A stretch of 64,000 bases of DNA, from contig CM055101.1 in assembly GCA_029204225.1 (NCBI GenBank), positions 41,876,927 through 41,940,926 of the forward strand, read 5' to 3'. Position numbers and translations under genes: made by a program. Shown one piece after another: positions 10,036 to 21,098 of the stretch. The notes beneath the pieces are model-generated. The model was not told where the DNA came from and did not search any database. It saw nothing but the letters and a program-made list of their open reading frames with translations. Numbering within the stretch: the first letter of the stretch is position 1; each line of letters begins with the position of its first letter. The DNA is from Diphasiastrum complanatum (taxonomy: Eukaryota; Streptophyta; Lycopodiopsida; Lycopodiales; Lycopodiaceae).

Positions 10036-10149
10036 GTGGCATCAAGGAGGAATTGTTGGAAAACAATTCTCGAATGTTGCTCTCACTTTTATTAATTGAT
10101 ACAACATATCGTGAAATGTTGTCTCCTTTTTTCAATTGAGGATTATCTT
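10036..10149 (+). mobile_element. Copia-like LTR-start fragment
   Basis: The plus strand reads ATCAAGGAGGAAT then TGTTGGAAAAC (LTR start at 10054), the polypurine tract/LTR signature of a Copia element. It is cut off by the Gypsy-2 terminus near 10150. Confidence 0.4.
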
Positions 10150-10342
10150 GGCCTGATGATATCTTGATATTCCAAAACAAAAAAACACACCAAAAAAAAT
10201 TGTTGAAATGGTAAGAAGGCAGTAAATAGAATTAAAGAACAAAATTTAGAAAATAAAGCAACTAATACATATCAAGATAAAAATAGGGCTCATTGTACTT
10301 TCTCAGTCTGCTCCCATTGACCACAGTGTCTAAAAGATCATC

Positions 10343-10800
10343 TTATAGGGTTTGGAGTTGGACATATCCGGAGGCAAATATCTTTTGAATGACATAAGGT
10401 CCTTGGCCAAAAAATTTGAGTTTTCCTTTAAAGGCTTTGGCTTGGTATAGCAGAACCTTATCTCCGACCTGAAACTCTTTGAGTTTTAAGGATCGATCAT
10501 GCCATGCCTTTTGTCGACGTTTGTGGACTTGTTGAGCATGGATGTTGATCCGACGTGTTTCACACAGTTGTTCTAGATGAAATAACCTGTTCGCTATGAT
10601 ATGTCGATTATCTAGCTCAAGATTGTAGGCTACTCGAAGGGATGGAATATGGAATTCTATAGGCATAACGGCTTCCCGGCCATATACTAGCTGAAAAGGG
10701 GTCAAGCATGTGGCTCGCTTCGGGGTAGTGCTATAGGCCCATAGATCAGCATGAAGTTTTGGTTCCCAATCGGATCAGCTGGACTCAACTTTATTAGCGA
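10343..10800 (-). pseudogene. Gypsy-2 integrase C-terminal domain
   Basis: The minus frame begins WSDWEPKLHADLWAYSTT (stop in between) and continues TPFQLVYGREAVMP, RRQKAWHDRSLK and FFGQGPYVIQKIFASGY, the standard order of the plant Gypsy integrase C-terminus. The upstream DDE core is missing, since the preceding sequence is the end of RT. The tail aligns along its length with the Gypsy-3 copy at 51935-52411. Confidence 0.88.
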
Positions 10801-11888
10801 AGTCGAGGATAAAGCACCGATAGTAGTTGGCGTGGCCAAGGAAGGAATACACTTCACGGATGGTACGAGGTTTAGGTAAATTTTGAATGATCAAGATCTT
10901 GTTTGGGTCAGTTTCGATGCCATTTTGAAAATGGTATGTCCTAACACAATACCACGTGTTAACCAGATCTGACATTTTTCAGGGTTCAAAGAGATGTCGA
11001 AGCGTTGACATTGGATAAAAATTTTCTCAAGCATAGACAGATGACATGTTTCTTCTGAATGTGCACCTAAATCATCCAAGTAAACTTCTAGGGTATCTCC
11101 TATCTGCTGAGAAAAGGTAGCTTGCATAATACGTTGGAAAGTGCTAGGAGAGTTATAGAGACCAAAGGGCATGACTTTCCAATAGAAGGTTCTCCATTCT
11201 ATGGCAAAAGTGATTTTATGTTGATCTTCTTCATCAATTTGAATCATATTGTATCTGCTAAAGCCATCTAAGAAGGAGTAGGCCTCATCTCCTGCGAGAT
11301 TTTCTAAGATGGATTCTCTGAAAGATAATGGAAAATGATTATGTTCTATGACGACATTAATTTTCTTAAAATCAACACAGATCCAGAGTTTTCCATCTTT
11401 CTTAGGAACAATGATGATTGGGGAGACCCACTTAGTATGTTCGATTTCATATATAAATCCTACATCTAACAAGCGTGTAATTCTTCTTTGATTTTGGCCG
11501 TATATTTCGGATTGCATCTGTAGGGATGGCTAACAGTTGGTCTCGCACCTGGTTTAAGGGGAATACGATGCACAATTACCTGGGGTGAGACTCCTTTCAT
11601 GTCTTTATAGGACCAAGCAAAGACATGTCGATATTTGCGCAGAAGCTTCTCAAGCCTTCTGCGTTGTTCCCGATTGAGATGAGCCCCAACGTGGACAATG
11701 TATTCGTTACTTTCATTTGGCTCACTCAAGGAGAGAGTGATGGTTCGAGTAGGGCCTTCATAGGATGAATTATCATTTGGCTCACGTTGAGCTTGGGGTA
11801 ATTGAATGGTTACATCCTCGATCATATAGTCCTTAAAATATGCCGACACATCATGGGCTGGTGATTCGAGGGGGCCCTTGTCTTTCAA
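10800..11888 (-). pseudogene. Gypsy-2 reverse transcriptase (nearly whole RT, RNase H lost)
   Basis: From 11888 the frame has HVFAWSYKDMKGV (RT lead-in), then shifts near 11500 to LLDVGFIYEIEHTKWVSP, VPKKDGKLWICVDFKKIN, FLDGFSRYN (first catalytic Asp), PFGLYNSPSTFQRIM and EVYLDDLGAH (catalytic YLDD). The end is FLGHANYYRCFILDFANKVESS. The family continues from FILDF into RNase H; here it runs into VESS, which belongs to the integrase, marking the deletion joint near 10795. RT motifs themselves look intact apart from frameshifts. Confidence 0.9.
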
Positions 11889-11892
11889 CTGT

Positions 11893-12420
11893 CTAGGATG
11901 GTGATTTGGGAGGTTTGGGGATTGGTGTATGAGCGGATGCGATCTCAGGAACTTCCCTAGCAGTGGTAAGGTCTCCAGGTGGCTGAATTTGAAGGGGTTT
12001 CTTCATCTTTTCTTTCATGGTATGGCCACGAGGTTGTGGCTTCAGAGGACGTGAGGTGTGCGGATGACGAAGCGGTGGCACATCATGGAGGATTTCGTCG
12101 TCGATTTGAAAATTTGTTTTCTCCTCACAGAGGTCCCATGGATAGTTTGGTCGTTTGACCTGATATAGCTTGGTATCATGTTTTTCAACCGTAACTTTGG
12201 CAACTGGTTCCACTTTGGATGACTGTTGCGGAAAGGCCTTGAGTGGAAGGGCCTCCATGTAGTTGAGGATCTGAATGTCAAAAATGTCCAAATCGTTTGG
12301 GCAATCCTGAATTTGTAAGACATTCTCGTCATCTACAAATAAATCTTCTGATTCATCAGTAGGTAGCCATGCAATATTTAACAACTCATCATTGTGTGGA
12401 AGAGTATCAATAAAATTGAT
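11893..12420 (-). pseudogene. Gypsy-2 protease-RT spacer region
   Basis: A 163-codon minus frame of acidic and proline-rich sequence (SEDLFVDDENVLQ, LPLKAFPQQS, PRGHTMKEKMKKPLQ) lies between protease and RT. Gypsy-3 has a comparable low-complexity stretch at the same place. No enzyme motif; it is probably a linker of the polyprotein. Confidence 0.6.
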
Positions 12421-12421
12421 A

Positions 12422-13015
12422 TTAATGATAGGGGTGGGTGTCTAGATCAGGAATTTGTTCGTTATCGGTTAGAGGAGTATAGGTACAATCATTCTGATGT
12501 TGAGCACAAGAATCAGCATTCACACAATCAATGGTAGCTAAACTGTGACTCCAGTTTATAATATCAATAGATTCAACATAATGACCTTTTTTGTGGGTGG
12601 ACTGGTATGGCTCAAACACTGAATTAGTAGTAGAAGATCCTTCATCGCAAAACCGTGTGGGTTTGAGTTTGCCAGATGAATCGATGGTAATAGAGTTGTC
12701 TCTATTTCCAAAGGTGACTCGACCTCTGCTCCAGTCGTGAACGACTCTTGTATTGGTAAGCCATGGGCGACCAAGTAGTAACTCATAGGAATAGGCATTG
12801 TTAGGAATGTTGAGTACAATGAGGTCTATAGAAAACTTTAGGCCTCCTAGTTTGATCAGCACTTGTGGGAGGAAACCGGTAGGTCAGACCACACTTTGAT
12901 CAGCCATTCTAAGTTGACAAGTGGGTTTGGTAAGTTTGTCTCTTAGATTTCATTCTATCATGAGGGAGGTGGAAATGATGTTGACACTAGAACCTCCATT
13001 ACAGCGAGGACTTCA
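12422..13015 (-). pseudogene. Gypsy-2 aspartic protease, active-site Asp lost
   Basis: The minus strand gives NGGSSVNIISTSLM, a stop, then LRDKLTKPTCQLRMADQSVV, another stop, then VLIKLGGLKFSIDLIVLN and ELLLGRPWLTNTRVVHDW. In related plant Gypsy elements the first motif is DGG(A/S)SVNI, so the catalytic Asp is Asn here (codon 12998-13000). The LLLGRPWL end is a reliable protease signature. Two stops and the missing Asp make it inactive. Confidence 0.78.
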
Positions 13016-14063
13016 CGAGATTGGCGATGGGTAGCTGGAATTTTGATATTGCCCCTTTCATTGAGTGGATTTGTGAGATGTAATGGCATTTCGGGCAACT
13101 CGTTAGGAGTGGTGGTGTCAGTGGATTGGATTTTTTGTTTCCATTTTCTCGCATGTTTCCAGAGAACGTGGAAAGGGAGAGTCACATTGGCTTGTAATAA
13201 ATCCCCCCAAACTTCAGTACCCTCAAGGGTTTTGTTTTCAAAAGGCTTGTGAGGTACTTTATGGGAGGTGTAAGAGTGTTGGTCTACATTGCAAATTTGC
13301 TGGCGATACTGGTGATGCAGCCTAATTTCTTCAAATGGGTGAGGATAGACAATGGGTGTCGAATCTCCACTTGGAGGGACATTATGTTGCTGGGTTTTGC
13401 TAGGTGCAATTGTAGGGATTTGGCGTTGGATTTGTGCACGAGTCAAGACCCATGCTGGATGAGTTTTGACTGGCAATATTTCTACTTGCACTGAATAGAA
13501 AGGAGCAGCTGGGAAGGACAATCCTTCACATGATGTTCAATGCTGCAAATTTTTGGTGGAAAGCGAAGTTTATATGGGCAACAAATACTAGGATGTTTAT
13601 CTGTGCAGATAAAACATCCTCATATTGTGGGAATTTGATGCGTGGCGAACACAGCTTGGTTAGGATCATAAATCTAGGCATTGGGGTCAACCGCTTGAGC
13701 ATTAGGATCATACGTATAATACACAACTGTCTCAGTGGTGTATCTCGGTTAAGTAGTGTCACCGACATGATAAGTTGCTGGATCGATAGTATTGGGATCA
13801 AGACAGTGGACAACTTGTTGTGGAGCGGGTTGGTTAACGACAAACTGTTGACATGGTTGGTACGAAGCATTGTATTCATCAAGTTCTTCGGTAAAGATCA
13901 AAGGGTGAGGTGAAGTAGGAGCATTGGTAGGGATAGGGGTTTCAACAAAGGAGTAACCATTTTCTTTTTCCAGTAAATCAAATACTTTCTGAATATGCAT
14001 ATTACAGAATGTTTCTTCAGCATTGTTCAGCATAGTTTGAGAGGTCCATATAAATCTTTTCAA
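13016..14063 (-). pseudogene. Gypsy-2 gag C-terminal region with Cys/His cluster
   Basis: Minus frames include CFICTDKHPSICCPY and then CSIEHHVKDCP (about 13530-13620), a Cys/His array like the double zinc-knuckle region of Gypsy-3. Behind it lies ETPIPTNAPTSPHPLIF (13960-13900) and a Pro/Gln-rich linker. Ahead, LLEKENGYSFVE is near the 14063 edge. The main capsid domain seen in Gypsy-3 (DWFFNL) is absent, so the 5' half of gag is lost. Frames shift several times. Confidence 0.6.
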
Positions 14064-16270
14064 CCATGCTAAGGGTTTCTTTCTTTTTAATAAAATCCGT
14101 ATAAATTTTGATCCAATCCATGATGCACATCAAATCAATAAGACAAAGAATTTTATCATCCAGGCTAGCAGCATTACAAGTAGTCATATCATAAGTAGTA
14201 ATCAATTTGTGAACTTCAACAACTTTCTTCATACGACAAATAATAGTCTAAACAAAAGGACTAGGAGGAGGAAGGGGCTCCCCATAGCCAAGAGTCACTG
14301 CATCATGAAACCATCATGTGGACTACACCATACAACATACCTTGTTAGCCATAAAATACAAGTAAAGGTAAAGGTTTGGTACTACCCTGACTAAAGGGTA
14401 GTCGGGGTGGCATCAGAGATGCTAGAGAGAGAGTAAGAAGATTTCACATAGTCCCTCTTGACAAGTCAAGACCAAAACCTTTGACCCTTCAATTTATAGC
14501 ATAACAGGTAAAAGTATAGCTGTATAAAGTGAAAAAGTACAGAGTACCATAAAAGGAAACAATTTTTAGGACACCCAGCTGTTACCTGCAACCATCTCAC
14601 ACAACAAAACCGCACAAGTTAGTCGCGTGAGAAAGACAGGTGCCATAGTTGAGCATCAGTTGTTATCCATGTCCGAAACAAGATTCACTACTTCATCAGC
14701 TAGATTGCATTTGTAACAAGTATGTCCAATCTTCCCAATAATTCGTTTCATAACCTAGCAATATGTTATGCCCTTTAATGAAGCCATATCAGGGCATAAG
14801 CCCTATTGATCAGTAAAGTAGCAAAAAAGAACGTATCATGTTCACATATACATTCTACATGTAAGCAGCCATCTTTCATTCCATAGATGGACAGAGACTT
14901 GACGATGGCCACAGTGCTAAGTACTAGAGCACCTCCGTGCTATACTAGCCCCATAGATTTCCCGTACACCTTTTCCGAAAGTCCCCGCACCGAACAACTT
15001 GGGCAATTCCATGCCATTCAAATGTACCATAGTCGAGCACCGTATGAGTATATGACATTACTTATCACAATCGGACTTTGTATGTATGGAAAAAAATTAG
15101 TGATAACTCAAGCCCATGTCAACTAACATGCATGCATGATCAACCCTTACTAGATTTAGTACTTGAAAACCATTACATGCAAGGTTTGCAATACCATCAT
15201 AAATTCACGAGTAAGATCATAGTACTGAGTTAGTCTACCCACCGTATTCATGATATTCCATAAGGCATCGTACTTGAATGAGAGGTGAAGTCATCTCTTG
15301 TGAACTATCCATCTTCAGCTGCTTAATCGAATTACCCACGTGCTAAAGCATTCAAATCGAAAGTATCAAATTAGAGCCTCATAGCGTCATCGCCAATAGT
15401 TAATTACTTGCTTTTCCGATGATCAATAACGTAGCTGTTCATTCTTTGTGAGCATTTCCCACCATATGCAGATTATTAGCAACAATAATCACGTTATTTC
15501 AAGAGCTTAATAGTATATCCAGCAAACTCTATACTAATTTCTTTTCCATAATCATAGCTATCATCATACTATTTTATTAGAGGCAGAAAGCATCATAGTT
15601 TTTATCAAACCAACAGAGCAATCATATGGAGCAATACCACATAAAGATTACAGCCAATCGAGTATAGCTTGAGCATTATCATCAACCATATTCATGGTAT
15701 AGCTTCTGGTATATCCATAAAACACATGGAAGAACAACGGTCCATCGCATTTCTACACGCATTACATACTGAAAAACGCTTGGAACAATGCTCATACAAA
15801 GAGCCATGGTAAATCGCAGTTCATACAAGCATCTTTGAGCCAAAAATCAGCACTGGCCAGCAGCCAGATCCGCCTCAGAGAGGGCGCTGGCCAGTGACTA
15901 CCCTCTTTTCAAAAATGGTGCTAGTGAATATAAAATGTTGGCTTGCTGCCCAATGCCTATCATAGGTCAAAAAGGTTGCAAACATACCTGAAAAATTGCC
16001 CACATATGCTCCTTGGGACATCGATTGATTGTAGTAGTATCCACTCACAATATGCAAGCCATACTTTTCTACTACACAACGATAATCATAGCAACCTGTG
16101 AGCATTCAATCTTAGCATACATCCTTCATTATCAGCGAGCTACCATTCCTCAAATCATTCTCACCTTTGTTTGCACTATCGTTCACACGATTGCTCTTCC
16201 AATAGCATTCACGAGCCTTCTCTTCAATCACAATCACAGTATGGTAGAGCACCAAGAGAGCAAGAATGAG

Positions 16271-16272
<2 letters not shown>
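14064..16272. other. No gene recognised (possible LTR/leader of Gypsy-2)
   Basis: Short frames only. A minus frame at 14017-14232 (DDKILCLIDLMCIMDWIK) overlaps the gag end without a known motif. The stretch 14400-16270 could include the Gypsy-2 5' LTR because it lies upstream of gag, but no second LTR copy, TG...CA ends or primer site was found. GCCAGCAGCCAGATCC...GCGCTGGCCAG near 15855-15895 forms a small inverted repeat. Confidence 0.4.

Positions 16273-16304
<32 letters not shown>
16273..16304. repeat. (GA)n microsatellite
   Basis: About 16 units of AG, uninterrupted. Confidence 0.95.
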
Positions 16305-16305
<1 letters not shown>

Positions 16306-16617
16306 AAAGAAGCATGAGGAAAAGTGAATAGGGTTGTGTGATTTCTCTCTTTATAGAACCAGAGGACACTTAGGTGTACTAAGTGCAAATAGGTGTTCAT
16401 CGTTAGATTGATTGTCCATAATGTGCACAGATCCTGGCCATTGAAAGATTTACTTTCCACCATTTTTTTAAAAGAAACATTTTTTACATATGTGGGGTCT
16501 TTCAACATAGTAAGGCATTTTTTTGCCCCCATTAGTAAACTAAGGTTAGTGCGAGACCCATGCAATCCACAGAAGCTTGTGAAGCGAATGAAGCAATATA
16601 TGTATGTAACAGAGCCC

Positions 16618-16744
<127 letters not shown>

Positions 16745-16789
16745 AGGTTTTAAAAAACATTGTGTTTTCTCACTCATAGGAATCAAATT

Positions 16790-18320
16790 TAAATTAGCTT
16801 GAGTGATAAAAATGAGATTTGACCAATCACAAGTGTATCCATCAGTACGGCCAGACCAAACTCAAGTGATGTAAGTGTCGTAAACTTCATGGGATAGGGG
16901 TCAATTTCATCAATAAGAGATGAAATTCAAAAAAACTTAAGCATATTGGGCTTGAAAATGATTGAAATTGATTACTCAATGAGCAATGTAAACTAATAAA
17001 ATCAAAATTACATGCTAAGCGTTCAATTTGAGCTATCTTGAGTCATATGGATGAAATTTGAGCAATGTGATTATCCTGAGCTCAAGATTCATCTGATTTC
17101 ATCATTGTTGAGAAATAGGCACCAAAATTGCATGATTTCAAGTGACTCGTCATTCATTGTCGTGGTTTGAATCAGAGTATTGATTAGTAGATGTTCGAGT
17201 AGAATTTGAAAAGATAATTGACCTATCTTTAGTGATATAGACATCAATATGAGCTATCTCACGTGATAGGATCCAATTCCATCAATGCTGAGATAGATTT
17301 GAGTTTGATCACTTGATGAGCCAAGTTGAGTGATTAGAGCCTAAATTGTAGTATGCGCATTGAACTGAAGCTATTGCAACATGTAGACATCAAATAGTGC
17401 TAGTTTAATGTCTTGGACACAGTATTCCTCTAATTTCATCACTTAATGGACATTTTTTAGTGATAACGTCCAAAATCAAGCGATTTTGAGTGATATACAT
17501 TGAATTTCAGCTATCTCGTGTGATAGAGATCAAATTCATCAATAAGGGATCAAATTCAGGCAATCTAAATATACTGGACTTCAAAATGATTGAATTTGAT
17601 CACTCAATGAGCCATGTCAACTAATAAACTTCAAAATTACATGCTATGCACTACATTTGAGCTATCTTGAGTCATTTGCATGAAATTTGAGCTATGTAAT
17701 TGTCCTAAGCTCAGAATTCATATGATTTGATCACTCAATGAACACTCTTGAGCGATAAGGGCCAAAATTGAGTCATCTCAAGTGACATAAAATTTGGAAT
17801 ATCTTGTGTCATAGGAATCAACTCTACCAACAAGGGATCACACATGAGCAATTTAAATATACTGGAGTGGATATTAGTCAAATTTGATCACTCAATGAGC
17901 CATGTCCACAGATGAGGACCAAAAATAAGCTTTTTTGTATGTAGGCATTAAACTCAAGCTATCTTGAGAGATAGATATCAAATTTGAGCTATCTCAAATG
18001 ATAGGAGCCACTTCCATTGATAAGGGATCGAACTCGAACAATCTAAAGCTATTAACATTGAGATTGGTCTATTTTGATCATCACATGAATTATGCTTAAT
18101 GATAAGCACCAAATTAATTGCCATGCATTATATTTGAGCTATTTTGTGTGAAATGCATCAACTTCGAATGATTTGAAATTGGAAAGTTGCTCGACATTCC
18201 TTGAATTCGATCACTCTATCAACAACCTCGTGTAGTACATGCCAAAGCCTATCTCGATTGATAGACTATATCCATTTCGAGCTATATCAAGTGACAAAGG
18301 CACAACTTTATGATACATAT
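16790..18320. repeat. Degenerate satellite built on TTTGAGCTATCTCAAGTGATAG-like motifs, ~630-bp higher order
   Basis: Phrases such as TTTGAGCTATCTTGAGT, TTGATCACTCAATGAGCCATG, CATCAATAAGGGATCAAATTC and AGTGATAGG recur many times in shuffled, mutated form. A long composite from GGTCAATTTCATCAATAAG to TTACATGCTA(A/T)GC occurs at 16901 and 17527, about 627 bases apart, with shorter echoes at 17263, 17811 and 17998. No coding frame spans it. This is an old, diverged satellite with a higher-order layer. Confidence 0.75.
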
Positions 18321-18640
18321 ATAGGGATTTTTTTTAATCATAATTTGAAAAGTTACTAGAAAATTACATTTTTCCCTAGATTAAGTTGAGACAAGGTGGA
18401 GAGGCTAAAGCTGCTGCTGGATCGTAGAGAGCTAATGGACTTTCTTGGACAACTCAGAATTCATAGAGCTCTCATATTCTCTGGCCATCAATAATAGTAC
18501 AATTCTCAAAAATGACATTATTTTAGCTCGCAAGATTTTTGTTTCTTTAGAGTTCAAACCGTAAACGTAGATGTTAAGATGTTGGTCTACATCTAAAAAT
18601 TCAGGCTAACACTATGTTCCACTCTTGTATCTGACAACAG

Positions 18641-18916
18641 AGTTTGATGACCTCACGTAGGAGGAATTTCATCAAACATATTTGTCTGCTTTACAAAATT
18701 GCTCTCCTACCAAGGGCAACCACATCATGACCAGTTCCATACCACCACTCCATGTAAGAAACACTTTCTTAGCACAAACAATCTACATCATATGTAATTA
18801 GAAAGTAGTTGGACATCATTTCCTTCGCTCTTTTGGTTACCAAAAGACTGGCAGAAGGTTGACATCATCAGCCCAGTGAAGGACCAAGGGAACTGTGGCT
18901 CTTGTTGGACATTCAG
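18641..18916 (+). pseudogene. Aleurain-like papain-family cysteine protease, two-exon pseudogene fragment
   Basis: Exon A (18641-18753, acceptor ACAACAG, donor CAT|GTAAGA) reads FDDLT, stop, EEFHQTYLSALQNCSPTKGNH. This matches the propeptide of aleurain-type C1A proteases (NRFADLTWEEF ... AAQNCSAT in the family), with Trp replaced by TAG at 18658-18660. Exon B (from about 18820 to 18916, donor TTCAG|GTAA) reads [19 protein letters not shown] then CGSCWTF: the oxyanion Gln and catalytic Cys (18903-18905) are in place. Exons for the N-terminus and for the catalytic His and Asn are absent, so this is a gene fragment, perhaps carried by a transposon. Active homologues are vacuolar aminopeptidase/endopeptidases. 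Confidence 0.85.
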
Positions 18917-19400
18917 GTAATTTACCCGTGATCACATCCATCGGAGTGGAAAGCTCGAGCCCTAGGTCCGATTTCTGGCCTTGGTATAAGCCAGATAAAT
19001 TTTAACTTATTTTTCAAATATTTATAGAGAGAGTTATAGAGAGGCATATAGAGAAAGATATAAAGAGGGTTATAAAGAGGGTCAAGGTGGCCAAGAGGCA
19101 TTCCAAGACAATCTGCTAACCGATGGTAATACCATGACTAATGAAAAAAAGACCCCTCGGTATAACCCACGATATGTTATAGAGTGTAAATGGATCTCAC
19201 TTTTGGAATTGGTTACCTATCAACACATTGAATTCCATTTTCTATCAACATTGGTTGCTATACGCACAAGTGAATAAAGAATCACAAAAAAATGATGACC
19301 ACAAATTATGCGTCGACTTCTTGTTTGATGTCAACTAGTCAATTAATAAAGTGTAATCGCATCTCTAAGCAATATGATTAATATTACAATGAGTTGAAAT
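18917..19400. other. No gene recognised
   Basis: Starts just after the protease exon donor. It contains imperfect repeats of TATAGAGAGAGTTATAGAGAGG (19020-19085). No further protease exon is visible. Confidence 0.45.
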
Positions 19401-19408
19401 ACATCGTA

Positions 19409-20338
19409 CTATCTCACTTTTTCATTTGGTGGTTCATCGTTATCATTTTCCGCATCATCATGCAACAAATCCGCCAAAACAAATGAGTCTATCTCCAATT
19501 CTCCCCGAATATCTCCTATAGCTTCATTATTAATAAGTTGATCTTCAAAAGCTAATGGCGATGGTGACAACGAGTGAGATCGAGAAGGTGTGTCATGTGT
19601 CGTCAATCCATCCGATGATGATGCATCACGCTCAATATCATCATTAGTTTGTGAAGCTTGCAAATGATTATCCTCCGAAAATGTGTCATCGAATCCATTA
19701 TCACAATCTTGTTCATGAGGTGCATCAGTTTGCAGGCGCCATGTCCTCCACAACATCTCCATCTTCAAAAATTCATTTACTTCAAGGAGCAACTTGAATC
19801 ACGTATCACCATCTGGGATCTGAATAATCGGGGTGAAAGACCACCTGTAATTGATTGATGTTACCATAAACGTTGACTCATAATTAGTATCCATAGCTAT
19901 CTTACATTTTTTGAAGATATACTGGAAATTGATTGATTGACAACAAAAGAGTATAGACATCTTGAAGACATAGAAGAAATGTACCTGCTCACATTGTTGA
20001 GGTAAAACAAATGTATTGCTTTGATCCGTCCAAAGCTTGGTAGAGTCAATGGCAAAATAACCACTCTCATTTTTCCTGACAATTGCATTAGGACCATTGC
20101 AAATAACTTTGAGTCATTTGACATCAAATATGAAAAATCTGAATTGCCTAAATCCAAGTTCGAGGATGTCATTGATTGTCCCACAATAATCAAGTTGAGA
20201 AGAGAGTAAATTGGTGTCCATCATGCTTGCTTGACTCTCTTGGGTAAAATTTGCCATGACTCCACAATTGTACGTGTTTCTATTTTGTCCATGCATCCAC
20301 AGTGCATTGTATTTTTTGTACTGAACGAAATAGAACAA
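19409..20338 (-). pseudogene. CACTA transposase (TNP2-like) C-terminal fragment, DUF4216 region
   Basis: Minus reading from 20338: YNALWMHGQNRNTYNCGVMANFTQES, LDYCGTINDILELGF, FFIFDVK, then a stop where the related copy at 33.6 kb has W (TGG to TGA), then LKVICNGPNAIVRKNESG, FAIDSTKL and FVLPQQCEQV. This aligns nearly position by position with the copy at 33524-33886, the DUF4216 domain of CACTA TNP2 proteins. After a gap the acidic tail (19792-19409; EDNHLQASQTNDDIE, LLHDDAENDNDEPP) follows. The transposase core is absent. Confidence 0.82.
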
Positions 20339-20599
20339 AATGTGTTAGGGATACAACAAACATGTACAAAATTACACTTACAAATGGTTTAATTAATATG
20401 TGAATGATGATTATCATGATAGCTTACATGTAAATCGCACCCCCTTGCCGAGGTTTGTCGAGGTTGTTTGCTGAGGTTTCTCTAAGGGCATCACGTTGCC
20501 AATCAAGCATCATGTTCTTGGATAGAAGGGCGAGTTTAGGTCGATATTGTGAATGTATACTAAAATAAAATAATATTAAACTTAGAGATTCAATTTTTG

Positions 20600-21086
20600 G
20601 GGTTTGTCCAAACTTGAGGTAGACTAGTCAAGTAATTTCTCAATAAGAGTCAAGTTACAGTTTTAGTCTTCATAGTGAGGTGTAGGTCTAGAACCTATCA
20701 AGAAGCATGTGAGGCTATTCTTGTAGGTCAAGGATTCTCAAAAAGAGAGATTCTCAACTCTTATCCATTTCTCTTTTCTAGTTGAGAGGTAGAGGCAATG
20801 TGGCACCTAGATTGATCTCTCTCTCCACAAGTTCTAGAAGGCCCCTTGTAGTATAAATAAGGTGGATTTGTACCTCAAGAAGATACTTCTTCAAGTAAAG
20901 CTTCCAATTGATCCCGGTTTGATGTCTAGTGATAGTTAGATTGTGATGAATGCTCTTGCCTTGTTGCTAACTAGCTTGCCAATGTTTTCCATCACATTGT
21001 TTTTGGATTAGAAGCTAGTTTAGTGTGCAATCATTCATTCTCTTGATCATTTGTTTCAGCAAGTTCACACATGTGAAATCTTTTCA
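20600..21086 (+). mobile_element. Copia-type LTR (3' part certain, 5' end unclear)
   Basis: A TATA box (20852-20859), a leader, and the CA end at 21085-21086 immediately before a Met-tRNA primer site form a standard LTR promoter-to-PBS layout. No gag follows in frame, so this is a solo or orphan LTR with its internal region lost. The TG start was not fixed. Confidence 0.65.
20852..20859 (+). promoter_or_regulatory. TATA box of the Copia LTR
   Basis: GTAGTATAAATAAGG is a strong plant TATA context, 228 bases before the primer site, as expected for an LTR U3/R border. Confidence 0.6.
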
Positions 21087-21098
21087 TGGTATCAGAGC
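21087..21098 (+). other. Primer binding site (initiator Met-tRNA type)
   Basis: TGGTATCAGAGC directly after the LTR CA end is the standard plant Copia primer site, complementary to the 3' end of initiator Met-tRNA. Confidence 0.85.

Larger units (their letters stand above)
10150..14063 (-). mobile_element. Gypsy-2: internally deleted Gypsy LTR retrotransposon
   Basis: The minus strand runs gag C-terminal region, protease, spacer, RT and integrase C-terminus. The end of RT is joined directly to the integrase tail, so RNase H and the integrase core (present in the related Gypsy-3) have been deleted. No 5' LTR or primer site was recognised beyond 14063. The left end matches the scrap at 3775-4065, giving the family at least two copies here. 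Confidence 0.88.
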
